Assembly (NCBI GenBank): GCA_963922705.1
Contig: CAWUJS010000028.1
Coordinates: 1-23,402, forward strand
DNA length: 23,402 nt
Direction: 5' to 3'
DNA from: TMED27 sp963922705
Lineage (GTDB): Bacteria; Pseudomonadota; Alphaproteobacteria; Micavibrionales; Micavibrionaceae
Made by a program: the position numbers and the translations under genes. Position 1 is the stretch's first letter, and each line of letters begins with the position of its first letter. Of the stretch, positions 23,389-23,402 are shown one piece after another. The notes beneath the pieces are model-generated. The model searched no databases and was not told the DNA's origin. It saw nothing but the letters and a program-made list of their open reading frames with translations.

Positions 23389-23402
23389 GAACATGTTGAG
23401 CA

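Overview
The window looks like a chromosomal segment of a free-living alphaproteobacterium of low to moderate GC. The evidence is the gene order rpmH-rnpA-yidD-yidC-engB, alphaproteobacterial-type protein sequences throughout (long SerA, heparinase II/III next to rpe, HlyU/NolR-like ArsR regulator), and near-consensus sigma70 promoters. No lower-rank assignment is possible from the sequence alone. I see no phage, insertion sequence, CRISPR array, tRNA or rRNA.

Layout. Bases 1-2344 hold a palindromic intergenic repeat, cysS (-), folE (+) and a large degenerate palindrome. Bases 2373-6978 hold a Bacteroidota-type THUMP-like methyltransferase (+), convergent with the engB-yidC-yidD-rnpA-rpmH block (-), which makes the membrane insertase, RNase P protein and ribosomal protein L34. 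Bases 7114-9207 hold a sugar-nucleotide epimerase and a GT4 glycosyltransferase (+). Bases 9183-12406 hold comM-like yifB and serA (-). An intergenic region with a strong terminator and a probable small RNA follows, then mnmA (+). Bases 13991-15723 hold galE and an initiating sugar transferase (-), which with the epimerase and glycosyltransferase suggest a split surface-polysaccharide locus. hisB (-) and a TSUP-family exporter (+) come next.

Bases 17586-18962 are the least explained part: a near-consensus promoter carrying a perfect palindrome, a roughly 100-nt deeply nested RNA hairpin leader, a small exported orphan protein (+), and a convergent orphan helical protein (-) whose stop codon overlaps the first gene's stop in one CTAG. 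miaA (-), an ArsR-family regulator with palindromes in its control region (+), a heparinase II/III-family protein and rpe (both -) complete the complete genes. At the right edge a short exported ORF looks like the start of an outer-membrane porin broken by a TAA where the family usually has Tyr.

Most genes are housekeeping: tRNA charging and modification (cysS, mnmA, miaA), folate/pterin, serine, histidine and pentose-phosphate metabolism, and protein insertion. The candidates for something undescribed are the structured leader at 17648-17744, the putative sRNA at 12644-12727 and the two orphan genes at 17791-18962. Gene starts were adjusted for yidC, the epimerase, the sugar transferase, galE and the exported orphan, using ribosome-binding sites and neighbour stops.
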